From: Strix aluco | Lineage: Eukaryota > Chordata > Aves > Strigiformes > Strigidae | Direction of reading: 5' to 3' | Assembly: GCF_031877795.1 (NCBI RefSeq) | Contig: NC_133934.1 | Location: 24,927,716-24,991,715, forward strand | Length of the DNA stretch: 64,000 nucleotides | In this document: piece after piece, positions 24,562 to 37,816 of the stretch | How positions within the stretch are numbered: the first letter of the stretch is position 1 | Layout of the letters: each line of letters begins with the position of its first letter | Translations under genes and position numbers: made by a program | Notes under the pieces: model-generated | Seen by the model: only the letters and a program-made list of their open reading frames with translations | Told to the model about the DNA's origin: nothing | Databases searched by the model: none

Positions 24562-26342
24562 CTAGACTACTCTGAGTAGAAGAACAGCTGTTGATGTCAG
24601 CAGGGACAGAATTCATTCATCCTTTAGTATTCCAAGCTGCAAGGAGAGTTTTTCTACATATTTACACAAAATATAAATGAGTATTGTGTTTTAGACTTTT
24701 AAAGCAAGCTATGACTTACAGAAAACACCCTTGCAGTCACAGGAAATTTTAAAAGTTAAAATCAAAAAGGCTGAAAGAGATTAATATTTTTAATAACAGC
24801 ACAGTCCTTGTTGGGCTATGCTACCACAAGAAGTTGGAGAACACTGATTTAAGGAAGGTCAATACATTACAGATAGCACCTGCTCTTTCCACATAAACAT
24901 GCAATTTAATCAGCTCAGGTTCATATCTAAGTCTTCAGTTACATCATGTTCGTTCAGTCTAGTGGTATAATTTGTAGCAGTTGAAATAACACCACACTTT
25001 AAAAAAAGAGGAAAAAAAAGAATTATTTGCATGATTGCTTGCTATAAACATTAGGCTTCTACCCTCTGGAATCCTAAGGGAAGTGTTAGGTTCTTTTTCT
25101 TTCAGACATGATGAATTTAAGATGCGAAACAAATTTTAATCTTGATTCTCAGGGATCTGAACCCTATTCAGCACTGGTCCCAGAGGGATGGAAAGGTGTA
25201 CATTTGAGGTGTATGCTTCCCAATTCCCACCTGAGCTTCATCAGCTTCATCCCTCTTCTACTACCTATCAGAGATCTTTATCTGTATTTTGATGTCAATC
25301 AAAATAATCGTGATCCCAAGGATGATTTTAAAAGATGACTAGAATGTCCAGGCTGGCAATGGATATTCCAGTTTATTCTCTTTCCTTCAGACAGCCAAGG
25401 GGCAAACTTTGGGAGAGACAGCTGGCTTTGCCTTTTCAAGTATTTCCTTTAAAAGGTTTCGGATTGCTGGGCCTGCTGATGTTGCAGCCTTTTTACAGCA
25501 TGACAGCCACTGAAAGGAACAGAAAATTGTCGATATAGTGTTTTTCCACCAAGGTGTAAACAGCTGAGCGAAACTGAAATTCTATTATTTGCAGATAAAG
25601 TGAAATCTCTAACTTGACCAGGCATATGCACCTTTAATATCCCTGGTTTTTTTATTTTCCAATATACTTTGAGTTAAATATTAATTTGGGGGAAAAGGTA
25701 ATGTGCTCCATAAAATAGAACTTAAAAAAAAAGGGAAAAAAAAAAAAAAGCTATCATCAACTGTGACTGAGTAAAACTAAAGATTGTGCCAGAGAGCTTA
25801 ATAGCAGTGCAGTGGTCACAGAAGCCTGGTGTTTAAAAATTAATTTCTAGTTTGAAGCTCTTACTGGCAGTGCCAAGAGCATACAAAGTACATTTGCTCA
25901 TCACCAGAGCTAGTTTCAGAGTAGAAAATTCAAGAGGAAGACAATGAGGTCTGTCCAGTTTCTAAAATAGATCTGGGAAATATTTTAAATCTCCAGGCAG
26001 TGAAAAATAGTTTTCCATAGAAGAAGAGCTAAAGGGCAAATTAGAGAAATATCTCATCCCCACATTTTACAAGGCCATAAACGTGTCTACTTCACAAAGG
26101 ATGACCTCCTATTAATTTGATAAAAAGCTAATCAGATGCAATTTAGGTTTCTCTAAAATAGGTATTTAGGGAACATCTTCTGTTCTCTCTGTTCCCACTT
26201 AAAAGGAAAAAGATGTTTATCAGACCATTGACTTCTTAAAACAGAAACAAATATTACACCACTTTTCATGCTGTAAATGGAAAGAGAAACAGATTTGCAA
26301 ATTCAGTCACTGAGCTGTAAATATATTCCTGAAGCTACTCAC

Positions 26343-26437
26343 AAGCGTAGCAGAAAGACTTTATTGTACCCATCAAAGATGTCACCATGTGCACCGATAT
26401 CAAATAGTTTGTACTTTCATCTGTGAACTGAAAATTC
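26343..26437 (-). CDS. Gene B exon (95 nt)
   Basis: The acceptor TGCTCAGACTTGTTCAG gives phase 2 entry, as required by the preceding exon; the donor is GCTT|gtgagtagc. The exon has 31 full codons, reading NFQFTDESTNYLISVHMVTS and then LMGTIKSFCYA, and leaves in phase 1. A second acceptor ten nucleotides downstream (GGAATTTTCAG) would shift the entry phase and not fit. Only this frame is open across the exon. Intron to the previous exon is about 0.4 kb. Confidence 0.55.
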
Positions 26438-26813
26438 CTGAACAAGTCTGAGCACTCCTGACCAGCAGTCCTAATATTTTAACAGAGATACTGAGAATGT
26501 GTTTTATGTATCCAAGCACTATTACCTGCACTACTGCCAGCACCTCAGTGAATGAAAACAATGACCTAAAGAGATAAGATTGCACACTGCAGGAGCACAG
26601 AAAGCAAGTAAACACCAAAATTTGAAAACCAAGACTGTTCTAAAGACCAGTTTTTGATCATTAATAGCATTCTTCCAGTATCAGAAGTGGATAAAAATAA
26701 TTTTGTATTTTGGAACAACTGAGGAAATTATTCATAGCAAACAATTTCTGTAGTGAGTTCTGTTCAGTAAACAAAGATTTATTTCTGTGAAAATGCTTAT
26801 TATTTACACTTAC

Positions 26814-26938
26814 TTGACAGATAGCCAAAAAATCCGGAAACATTTTGTGGATTCAGCTGTTTGCCACTCTCTATTCAGGGCATGCCAACGGTCATCTAAT
26901 AGAGCCTGTTTCTGTTCTCTGATTGGTTGGTTGAAGTG
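26814..26938 (-). CDS. Gene B exon (125 nt)
   Basis: One of the most convincing exons. The acceptor is TTTTTCCATTTTAAAG and the donor GTCAA|gtaagtgta. Phase 0 in, 2 out. The 41 codons begin HFNQPIREQKQALLDDRWHA and continue LNREWQTAESTKCFRIFWLSV: a charged amphipathic helix rich in Gln, Glu and Arg with regularly spaced tryptophans, then a hydrophobic beta-like end. The other frames contain stops. The neighbours on both sides match in phase. Confidence 0.65.
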
Positions 26939-27254
26939 CTTTAAAATGGAAAAATACAAGGACTGAATAATCTTTTTATTGTGGAAATACTTATTTGCAT
27001 GCTTATATGTCTCTATATGTAGAGAAGCTATTCACCAAACATCATTGGGAATAATAACACATTCACATGAATATTTGTAAATAGCAAATAAAAAGGGGCA
27101 GGAATATGGTCAGAGAAGACAGCTGTTCAGAATTGCAATTCATGCTTTCCAGCATCTAGACAAAACAATTTCAGTGGGTCTGATTTTCCACTGCATGTAC
27201 TTCACTTAGTCATTTACACTTGTGCAAAGCATGAACAAGATAGAAGTTACTCAC

Positions 27255-27377
27255 TAGAAGACCAGACTCATCCATTCTCATTCTAGTTCCACTTTTTGTA
27301 CATCCAGTTTTCCAAGTAAATGTTAGGGTAGAGTCACACCCCAAACGACTGGCTGCAGTGAATAATGTTTCACATGA
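27255..27377 (-). CDS. Gene B exon (41 codons)
   Basis: Minus-strand exon with a consensus donor (CTTCTA|gtgagtaac). The acceptor is CATTTCTAACTATGCTGTAAAG. It carries 41 codons in phase 0 in and out, starting SCETLFTAASRLGCDSTLTF and containing a run with two more spaced cysteines and several arginine/methionine residues (GTRMRMDESGLL at the end). The cysteine content (three in the first 26 residues) hints at an extracellular or metal-binding fold, but nothing specific is recognised. It joins in frame to the next exon only about 0.3 kb away. Confidence 0.6.
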
Positions 27378-30300
27378 CTTTACAGCATAGTTAGAAATGC
27401 CAGTTAAGTGTTTAATCATGAAGCAGCACCAAAAGATCAATTAAATTGATAATGGTATTGATAGTGGGCTTTCAGCCTCGCAGCCAGCAGTATGACAAGA
27501 TCCTATGGTTGGCAGCTGAAGTTAGACAAACTCAGTCTTTTAATCAGGTACACATTTTTAACTGTTAGGGGAAGTAATTACAACAGGTTACACAGGTTTC
27601 TGCTGGCAATTTAAAAATCAAGACTGACTATTTTCTAAAACGTATGCTTCATTGCAGGTGGAAAGTTGACGATGACCTATGGCCTGTACTCTGAAAAGCA
27701 GAAACTAAATGATCACAGTGTGAATGTACCTGATCACTTATTCAGAGACTCCATCAAATTAACTGCTACTGGTTTTGCCAGCCACTAACTACCATGGTTA
27801 TTGAGGTTGTAATGCTGCTAGAGTTGTGAAAGCCTAAGACCCAAGAGAAAGCAAGGTTTAAAAGGATCTGAGATTTTTCTGAAAAGGTTAAATGAGAAGG
27901 GGAAACGGGAATAAGGAGACAAGATTAGGGTCACATACGTGATTCTACAGGTTGAAACAGAAGCCACAAATTCTGAGACTGAAGTTAGGAATAGTTATTC
28001 TGAGTTTAACTTATTATGCTATTCATTTGTATCGTTTGAAAGGAAAAAGGAGGTCAACACCTGTAGAACAGATAGGATTTTACCAAGTATCAGAAGAACA
28101 GAAAAAAAAGCATTAGGCCCAAGGTTGCATTTTCCCTACCGTGCATGACTATTAGATGAGCACTCTACAAAAAACAAAATCTGTTCCTGATGAGTCATGT
28201 GTTAAGCATGCAATAATGTCACAAATAAATAAAATAAGCGTCTTTTGTATTCATTAGTTAGAAAATAGCATCTTTATCTCAGTTTTAGCTGCACAACTTT
28301 AACATGAAGGGCAAAGCAGGACAAAGAAGTGCCAATTTTATTCTACACTGACTGCATCAAGGTTTAGTACGCATGCTGAGGAGAGTGCAGATACTTATTA
28401 AAGATGCTGACACTGGCATAAAAAGTAATTACAGTATTGTGCCTCCCTTTATAACAAACAACTTTACTTCCCAATCTTAGAGGTGACTCAAAGCCTTAAA
28501 TTAGAATTCTCAGGGTTTCCCACATAGGCAAACAGTGCAGGATTTGAACAAGTGGATATGCTTCCTGCTCATATCACTTACTGCTAACTATAATTATAGT
28601 ATTTATGAATTTAAACCTTAATGACAACAAACACAGTAGCTCCACTGCTCTTGTCCTAGAGATGTCACTTTTAGTTTTTCCATAAGCACTGTGTTAAAAA
28701 TGGGGGAGCATTCAGAGGGTATTAGAAAGAACTTTTTTTTTTCCTTCCCCCCCTCCTTTTTTCCCCTTTTCACTTCAGATGTAGCAGTACTTTGAGAGAC
28801 TTCCATGCAATACACAGAAACACTAATGTAAACCCTTAAATATTTGTTAAATCTTTCTTGAAAATTAAATAAATAAATAAATGGAAAGGAATGGTTTGCA
28901 GCAATTTTTCCTATCACAAGATCTGGATGAGGTTTCTGGGAACTATAAACTGGTGACTGACTACCATCTTTGGTAAAAGGGAGGAATCTATAATAAAGAA
29001 GAGCTCTAGAGTCAGTATGGATTTTGTGAAGAACAACACTGTCTCACTAACCTCCCAGCATTTTATGAGCATGCAAATACATGCATGGATAAAGAGGATT
29101 CAGTGTACATAAAGCATCAGGATTTTTCAGAAACATTTGTGAAGGTTCACACTAAAAGCTTTGATAGGAACAAAGCTGCCATGCTCATAGTCTTTAAATG
29201 TAGGAAAGGTAATTTTATGAGTTGAAAGCTGGCTAAAAGATAGGAAACAAAGGCTTAAGACTTAATACTTTCTGTCTGGGATAGAGAAGAGGCAGAAGTG
29301 ACATCTCCTGGGGATGACTGCAGGTACTATCTTTGTTCTCTAAATAATACTACTTTTTTGCCACTGCAAGCGGCAGGCTAGGTGGGCCATTGGTCTGACT
29401 TAGTAGGCTGGTGTCCTGTACAGCTATGGTCTTATTGTTTATTATATTTTTTCCAATACTTTGGTTTTAGGCATATCTTGAAGGACAAAAAAAATCTGGA
29501 GTAAAAATTAAAAAAAAATTGTATGAAATGTTGTAACAAATTAAGGACAGATCTGAATCGGCAAAAAAACCCCTGTCCAAGTGTGGGCATGTGCAAGTTA
29601 TGTGCCCTGACAGAGGGCACCCCATGCTCAGCCTACCTGACCTAGGATATCTCTGAACAGTTTACAGCATTGTTCATAACCTCTGCTATTTTAAGTTGGA
29701 TTGGCTTTTGCTTTGCTTTACTCCTAATATTGTGTCTCTGAGAGAGGAATATCCATTTTCTGTTTGCTTTATTTTGGTCTGGTTTTTAAGCATCATCTCT
29801 TACCCACCAGTAGCGGTTTAGTAAGGCCTATTACATTCTGACAGTCTGAAACATGAAGCTGTGAAGATAAGATGCTGCTATAGTGAAAAGGGTCATTTCT
29901 AGCAATGGAACATCAATATATTCGAATAGTGAAAGAGAAAATATAGTACAATCCACTTTTATTTCCCCAGCTTTTGTTTTTGTGTTATCTCCTTTCTAAT
30001 GAATTTATCCCTTCTTTCTCTTTTCATATTTTCACACAGCTTTCGGTCCTATTGAGCAAAGTAACTTAAGAATACGTGTTAACCCTGAGAACAGCCCCAC
30101 ACAGCACTAACATCAATGTGGGATGATTTGCTGTGATGCAGCACTACCTGAGGTAGTCGTCATAGAGGCAGCCCCAGTCTTGGGAGATGCAGAATCAGTA
30201 TGCTTTAGTTAGCTTTATACCTTACAGAAAGCATCTCTTGACCAGATAAATTTCCAGTTTGTCTGAGATTATTACTCCAATGACAGTACAAGTTCACACA

Positions 30301-32889
30301 TTTAACAGTATTCATAAAATATCTCAGGTCTCTTTATCTTGTAAACTTCCCTTATCTCTCACACTGCAGTGTTATTTAGCTAGGTTTTGGGGGGAGAGGG
30401 AGGTTGTTTTGTCCTTTTTTTTTATTGCCAAATAAGTACATAACGGTATTATTATGAAGTGGAATTTTTAAAAGTTCTGCAAACATTTTAATGGCTCCTT
30501 CTGGAGAATTTCTTTGCCATTTCTTTTCTCCATTCCTAGTTCCATGTTTGCCCAGGTATCACGGGCAGCTAGGTTCAGCCACCTGCAGTAGAAGGGACAT
30601 ACAATGCGATCCCTTCCCTGCACCGATGTGCAATGAGGTCCCCTCACAAGATCTTTTGCTATCAAGATCATTGAATCCAGGACTGCAGCCACAGCCTGAA
30701 GCCTACAGTGGATGTGAAGCACCTCCATACTGTGAAGGTTGCCTGTTCAGTGATGCTATCGTTCTTACATGAAACGTACCCAGCAGCTTGTTAATACTTC
30801 TATGGTTCTGGCAGGAATACCTCATCTGGAATATTTTCCAGTTGGAATTAATCTTTTTACTTAAAGGAAAATCTGATTTCCTGGAGATCTGAGATTGCCA
30901 TTCTATAGCACTAAATATTCCTAAAAGATCCTAAAAATCTTCTATTCCTAAAAGGTCTCAGAAATAGAAAAGTTAGATACAACACATGAAAAATAAATAG
31001 AAAAACAGTTTATTTTAGAATGTTTTAGTTATATCATTTGTATATACAATAGAGTTTGAATGCAAAAAATAAAGTATATTTATAAAGATAATTTTTCTGC
31101 AATTCCTTAGTTTTATAATTCCTTGTCTTTATTTTGCACTTCAACAGATTACTTTGCATTACCATTGACTATCAATGCATCAAAACTTTCTCATCCAACT
31201 TTTGCTAAAGTATTTTGATTAAAATGGGAATATTTACAGTTGTTGTATTAATATTCCAGTAGGCATAAAAGTTTCACTAAATAATATTGAATAATTAAGA
31301 AGGAATACATTATTGATCAGATAGGAACAGTTTCATACAATGTAAAATGCTATTGTGCTTTGTGTTTTTAATATCTGTTATTGAAACCTCCAGTTGATAT
31401 TGGTAAATGGCTTTCTACCATATAGACTAAGCAAATTTTAAATGGGCATCACCTAGTGTTATAGAAATAGAGGGCATTACCTAGTGTTGTAAATATGAAC
31501 ATGAACATCAGTCTTGTTTATTTCTCCCCCAAAATAGGGGTTTAAAATACCTGAAGATAGTAAAAAGTTAATTTTCTACTTCCTGTACTATTTATTAGAT
31601 TTTCTATTTACTGTATCATTTTATGATTCTCTTTGGGTCACTACCCCAAAGGAATACCTTATCAGGTAATTTATTATGCATGTATGTTATTCTTGGTTAT
31701 GTGCCTTGTGATATTCTTCAGAAAAAGCCTGAAATTGGTATTATGGGGCAACGTGATAGTGATTATGAAAAGGAGATCACATTCAGGAATGAGAGTACAC
31801 TGAGACATTTCTCTTCTTCTGAAAATAGTCTGTTGATGTAGAATTTCACAGTTTGAATCTTCTGTGCAGTCTCTTGGTTTCTCTTCATAAATGTTTAAGG
31901 GGTAGTCTTTGAAAGTGCTTTCACACAGAAACTTTTCAGCCCTACTTTTCATTTTTGACCAGTTTCATGAAAAGAAATCTTACAGAACATCAAGTAAATC
32001 TAATATAAAGGCAATGCACTGTCTATGTTTTAACGTTGTTTCCTCAGGAAATTAAGTTCTTGTGATATTAGTTTTTCTTTTCTTTCCCTCTCCTCTTCAC
32101 ACATTTTGCTCTTGCTTTCCAAGTCTGACTGCTTGACAGAGGAGACCCAAAGGCTTTAGCCAAACTAGAGGACCTATATATCTGAGCACAGCCCAGCTGC
32201 TCACTCACTGGTCACATGAAATCCAGCTTGCACACCATCCTCTTCCCCAAGGGCAAAGGAAAGCTCCTGTCCTTTGCACTGTAAGGAGCAGCAAGTGACT
32301 GGCTATTCAGTGAGATGGGACAAAGAACACAAGCAGGATCCAGAAATATTACCAGAGTGAGTCAATGAAGAAGATTAAATATATTGTGGGCCTGGAGAGA
32401 GCTGGCTATATCATGATGGGTGTTTGGTAAGTACAGAGAACACAAATTGTTAAGAAGCTGGGGTTTGCTAGTTTGGAATTGTTGAACTAATGGAATTGTT
32501 AGTTTTGACTCAGTTGTTGTTGACATTGGTTATTATTGCCTCATGGAACTTTTATTTAATGTCTACTATATTTGTTCGAGAGTTCATTTTGAAGCATAGT
32601 TTATATGTTAGCACTCACAGCTGATCATTGGAGAAGAGGCTCAGATGTGAATGGCTGTGTAGATGTACATCCAGCACATAAAATACTGGCTATGAGAAAC
32701 CGTGACACTTAGATCTAAATAAAACCAGCCATTTTAATTCTACCCTCCCATAGGACCAGGGGATACTTTAAGGAACCATCATATTCACAGTCCCTAATTA
32801 AGCATTACAAAACCTAGAAAAATAATGATGTACATTAAAAAAGAAGCTTTTTCTGAAGCATATTAGCTGCTCCACTTCCACAGGCTTAC
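27378..32889 (-). other. Presumed gene B intron
   Basis: Contains the ancient CR1/L3 relic and two unexplained open patches (30468-30772 on both strands, 31674-31952 on the minus strand). Otherwise AT-rich with nothing recognised. Confidence 0.45.
28950..29436 (+). mobile_element. Ancient CR1/L3-like LINE relic
   Basis: Diverged LINE. The 3' end 'ggctaggtgggccattggtctgac' followed by a decayed 'tatggtcttattg' matches the 3' end of old amniote CR1 families (as in turtles and crocodiles). Upstream, 'tcagtatggattttgtgaagaa' and 'agctggctaaaagataggaaaca' correspond to reverse transcriptase blocks (HGFVKN.., WLKDRKQ). A large internal deletion has removed the region between. No open frame is left. 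Confidence 0.6.
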
Positions 32890-32924
32890 TGAAGGACTGC
32901 AAGAACAGGGAATGGCAATTACGT
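32890..32924 (-). CDS. Gene B linking exon (35 nt)
   Basis: Needed to bridge phase 1 (exon at 36957) and phase 0 (exon at 27255). The donor is good (TTCA|gtaagcctg); the acceptor (AATACCACCAG) has a weak pyrimidine tract. It reads VIAIPCSCSPS after completing an aspartate codon across the junction. A competing reading uses the stronger acceptor CCTGTTCTTGCAG inside this segment, with an exon running left to about 32830, but that version does not keep phase with the neighbours. Selected partly by phase, so treat as provisional. Confidence 0.35.
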
Positions 32925-35900
32925 CTGGTGGTATTTATATTCCTACTGACATACCCATGCTTTATTACCCTATTACCATACGCCATAGGCCATGCTCTGG
33001 AATGTGATCCTCTCCTAAATCGCCCTTTCCAAGCACAACAAACACCAAAAAAAATCTTCAGTTACTAATGAAAATCTATTAGGATTGAGTGTGTAAAAAA
33101 AGAAGGATGGTAGTTGGGATATGCTGGATCAACTCATCAAGCAGAGGCACCCAGAGAACAATCACTTGAGCAATACAAAATATTCTCAAAGGGTAAAAAG
33201 AAGTCCTAAGCTTGTAAAGCTTGCAGAAATCCTTTATGGTTCTATACTTTCCCTTTACTATTTGCAGTGTTCACCAACCTTCTTGTATACAGAGCTTATA
33301 CCACAGTGAACAATTTGTATTTTATATTTACTCACCATAGGACTCAGATCTCCAAGTCCCTAACATACATGCACACCACTTCTAAAATACAACCACCTCT
33401 AGTCTATTTGCAAACTATTCAGATAAATTCTTTATATTAACCAGAGTAGGAAAGATTGGATGATTTTTTTTTCATCTGACAAAGAAGAGCAAAAATGGAG
33501 CTGTATGCTTCTATGTCTAAGACCTAATGGCCCACATCAGTTTATCCTACTAGCTCTCATAGATAAAAAAGGGTTTTGCCTTCTATTCCTCCTGTGCCAC
33601 TTAAAAAAAATCCCATATGTTAGTCCAGTCGGAGTTAAGGTCTTGTAGAAAACAAACATGACTAACTGAGAGATATACAGTGTCATTACTGCAAAAACTA
33701 AAGAGCTGAGCTGAAAATGTTCTGCTATTGTCATTTGCTATCTCTTCCCCCATCACCTAGTCAAAAAGAGCAGTTCAGCTTTGAAAGCTTTGTCAGGTGC
33801 TGTGCACTCAGCTAAGTAACAGATCAGATCAATATTTTAATCATGTGACTATACTCAGAATGATCTCAAAGTGCAGAAACTACTATGCTAGGGGCCTATT
33901 TAAAATGTACACAGTGGGATGACTTGGCTGTTTTCACAGCTTATTATATCAATTATTATTTCACTTTAAAATTGATAGGACTCATCATCTTGGAAATCAT
34001 TTGTTTACTTCTGTATTTCCCTAACTTTTATTCAGCACATAAAATTGCCATTTTTTATTGTTTTATTGGCTATGTACTTTTTCAGTCTGTAAGCCAAACT
34101 ACTTGATTTTAGAATTGGTGAGTAATAACTTCCTCAAAGTGTTACTATTTTTCCTGCAAAGATTCTCCTCTACCAGCGCTGAGCTCTCCCTCTCCTTGTC
34201 TAAACAAGTATCTATTAAGTGGCTACTTTACTTAACAGTATGCTCAAGTCCACCAAGCAGCAGTCTCAGATTTGTCATTCAATTTTGGAATGACAAGGCT
34301 GTATGTAGAGCTATAGGCAATGGGAGAATTTTGTTGCTGTTTTTTAAAAAAGGAACCCCCTCATACATCCACAAATAACACATACAAAATGTGGTTTGTA
34401 GTTTTGAGTTCTCACTCTTAAAAATTCAGGTAGAAATCCTAACTCTGCCATAGTCCTTGATATGGACAAGTGGCAGAGAGTTAGATGCATGAAATAACAT
34501 AAATGTCAAAAAATTAGTCAGCACAGTATGTTACCAGCAGTCCAGCTCTAGGAGGACTCTAGGATCAAAACCCTGAGATGCATAAGGACAATCTGCAGTG
34601 CACAGGGAGAGTTAGGCTGCATCTACTCTTGTTTTCCAATGAGCACTTCAACACAGCAGTTTACAGATCATGCAGACTACCACTTCTGTAGAGCACAATA
34701 CTGCTCCTGCTCTTCAGAGGCTTTTTGTGCAGAAGTAGAGAAGCAAGCAGCATAACCATGCCCAGGTCTCCTTCTGACAAGGAAATGTAATGAAGCTAAA
34801 AGACAGTGGCTGCACCTGGGCTTAGGAGATGGGGTATGATCCTTGCTACAGCAATATTCAGCATAACCTTGGACACCACAAATGGAATCTAAAGTGACAC
34901 TGATAAACAGTACTTCTTGCTGGCCAAACTGGAAATGTTAGAAACAGCTGTTCATCTGAATTCCTAATGCTTCAGCACCATATGAAAGCAGCACAAAGGT
35001 ACCTCAATTCAGGTCTGGAAGAGTGGTGATTCAAATAACTTTATTTGCTACTCATTTTTGCCTGAAAAGAGGGTAATCTGAACTGCTCTTCACCCCAGAG
35101 GGAGTCAGACCTTCTACCTAAAAGTAACTGACATCAACAACAATAACAAGCATACAGAGGTAATTATAATTCAATACAGAAATGTTAATATATTAGAATG
35201 AAGCTTTTAAAAGGAACATGGACTTCCTGGGTTTTGAATCACACAAGTACTTACATACTTACTCTCTTTGCACTAAAAAACCCCAGCAATTTTCATTAAA
35301 TGAGATGGCAGATATCTTATTTTACAGCTACTAGGTTTCTCTGCTTTGTTAATGTTTCATTAGAGTTCCATTTTAAGCTCTACTACTTTTAGTAAAGTAT
35401 TTGATTTGGCAGATACAGAGAAAATACTTTTGTACTATCTAAACTACACACAAGAAAACATTTTTGATCTGTACCTCATACAGTATTTTTTGTCTTTTTT
35501 TCCAAGTTAGTTAACCAGTTATGACAATCTGTTTTGAGACAGGTACTTTGTTTACACCATGAAATTTGTTTTAGCAGGAATTACATACCTACGCTAAGAT
35601 TTATATTACAGAATTTTAGCACCTAGATCGATGGAGTATGTCTGTAGGGGAAAGGAATGACATCTCTGAATATGTTTTTTGGTTGGTTTTTTTTTTCCAC
35701 TTCTGTTTGTTGCCTTGTCTGGTGGAAGCCAATAGACTTCAGTTTTCTTGCATTTAATGAAACACAAGTCAGATTTCTCAAGATGGCATCAAATATATGA
35801 AAAATATATCAGGAATCATGCAAATATTTGCACTATGATGGAAATAAATCTGATATAAACTATAATAAAAGGTTAAATTTGATCTACACTATCAAGTAAA

Positions 35901-36956
35901 TCTATAGAAATAAGTCACATCTCTTTTCCTATTCATCTGAATTCTTATATTGCCATAGTATCATTAAATATGCATGACCTTTTCAAAAGCACAAAAGTAG
36001 GTGCAAATATAGCACCAGTCAAAATAAATACGTTCACTCTTGTTGAAAGAGATGGTGCCGTTTGTTAAATACACTTGGCAATATTATTTCCTACCATACC
36101 AATAACATAATTTTATTTTAATCCCTATATATGTTTTAAAACACAGAAAATCGAGGGCTATTTTGTTATACAAATGGGAATATTCTAGACAGATTGGGTT
36201 ACATAGTGTAAAATTGACTGCAGAGAAAATCGTGAAGATTTTTGCTGCAAGTGAGTCTTGGTGCAGGGGTGCGGAGGAATCATGAAAGTGTTTCTAATAA
36301 GGCATTTGCAGGTGCTGAAATGTTATTACTAAGCTAGCAACTGCTTTGAGGAGTCAGATGTGAAAAATTCATTTCTAGTATCAGAGGAGCCACCACTGAA
36401 ACAAGGTAAGGAAGGATTTATATGTGAGGGGCTTCAGTTTCTGCAGAAATCCTTTGCACATCACAAAACCTGAAAGGCTCCTCATTAGGATTCATTTGTA
36501 GTAAATGAACATGCTTTGCATGAAATCCAAACAGAAACTCAGTGAAAAACCTGCTTTTAAAGAGCCTGAAAATGATTTCACAGACATTGCAATGCAGCAC
36601 CTTCCAAATAATTTATTTAAATCTCTTACTGTAGTTCACATTCCCCTCTAATTATGAATTGGAAACACTAGTTTTCAGCATGTCCTGGTAATACTGTGCT
36701 GAACCTGTAAGCTATTCAGTATGAAATTATAATGAAACAATAGAATACTAAGTATAATCCCAATTCAACAGGAACAGAATAACCTCAGGTGTTGGAAAAG
36801 GACTCCACATCCTCTCATTTCTCAAGAGGCAGTCTACTCAGCCAGGCTGGTAGCAAGACATTTTAGCATCTAGCTAAGATTTGACCAGGGAACAACCTAG
36901 CAATCTGAAAGTGCAGAAGAAACCACACTGGTGAGGAAGCACGGCAGCCCTCTCAC

Positions 36957-37011
36957 CTTTCCATGGCATTATACGGTATTGAGCAACAGATGAAAAAATG
37001 AAGGTCCCACC
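36957..37011 (-). CDS. Gene B exon (55 nt)
   Basis: Minus-strand exon: acceptor TAATTTAACATTA..TTATTTCAG (AG at 37012-37013) and donor GGAAAG|gtgagagg. In phase 0 it reads GGTFIFSSVAQYRIMPWK and leaves with one nucleotide (phase 1). A second frame is also open (2 nt in, 2 out), but does not join to its neighbours. The translation is aromatic and hydrophobic in an alternating pattern, suggestive of beta strands in a globular domain. No known motif seen. Confidence 0.5.
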
Positions 37012-37298
37012 CTGAAATAATAAACATAATTTAACATTAAATATTTTTAAAACAGGGAATTACACAAGAATTAACTGTATGAATAAACATATCTGTGTTT
37101 ATCTGTCCAACATGTAGGCATCACAGGCAACTGGGGATTTGTCATTTCAGAGCTTAAGGTTAGTGGGATGCACACTCATGGCTTCCTGGGAAGGATATCA
37201 CTGTAGGTAGTGGCATTTCAGCCCAGACCACCGACGTTAGCCTTTGTGACTTCAGATGTACTTACCAGGTGTAGGTCCCCAGGCGCTGGCTGTGGAGG

Positions 37299-37816
37299 TA
37301 ACCTCTGGGAAGAGAGGCCGGGGCTACCCTATGCCGAACACAACCGCTTCCAACAGACACCTCGCAGGGCACTGCTGAGCCCCACAGCCAAGATGGAACA
37401 CCCCTGTGAAAACATATTTAAGAAAGGGCAAAAAACAACTGCAGGGCAGCTGTGAGAGAGGGGAGTGAGAAAAATGAGAAACATCCCTGAAAACACCCAG
37501 GTGAATTCCATGGGGAAGGACGGGGAGGAGGTGCTCCAGGCAGCCCGTGGTGCAGCCCATGGTGAGGCAGGCTGTGCCCTGCAGCCCGTGGGGGTTAACG
37601 GTGGAGCGGATCTCCACCTGCGGCCCGGGGAGGACACCAGGCCAGAGCAGGGGGACTGTAGCCTGTAGAAAGGACCCACACTGAAGCAGCTCGTGAAGAG
37701 CTGCAACCCACAGGAAGGACCCATGTTGGAGCAGTTTGTGAAGAACTGTATCCTGGGGGAGGAACGCCATGGGGGGCAGGGGAACAGCATGAGGAGGAAG
37801 GAGCAGCAGAGACAGT
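37299..37816 (+). mobile_element. ERVL-type LTR fragment
   Basis: GC-rich island matching the avian ERVL LTR family with a TATA-like atatttaagaaagg near 37416, a 'ggcagctgtgagagaggggag' block, and diverged internal sub-repeats of the type 'cagcccgtg...gga(g/c)cagt..gtgaagaactg'. It breaks off after 'gcagagacag' at 37816, before the normal 3' end, so it is truncated. Open frames of about 150 codons on the opposite strand here are by-products of its GC content, not genes. Confidence 0.8.

Noticed and set aside
25449..25631. Minus-strand ORF with acceptor TTCTGTTCCTTTCAG
   Set aside because: Ends at a stop after 19 codons and would interrupt the gene B chain; kept out for lack of further support.
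37324..37790. Open frames of 148 and 153 codons on the minus strand
   Set aside because: They lie entirely in the ERVL LTR fragment; GC-rich repeats give spurious open frames.
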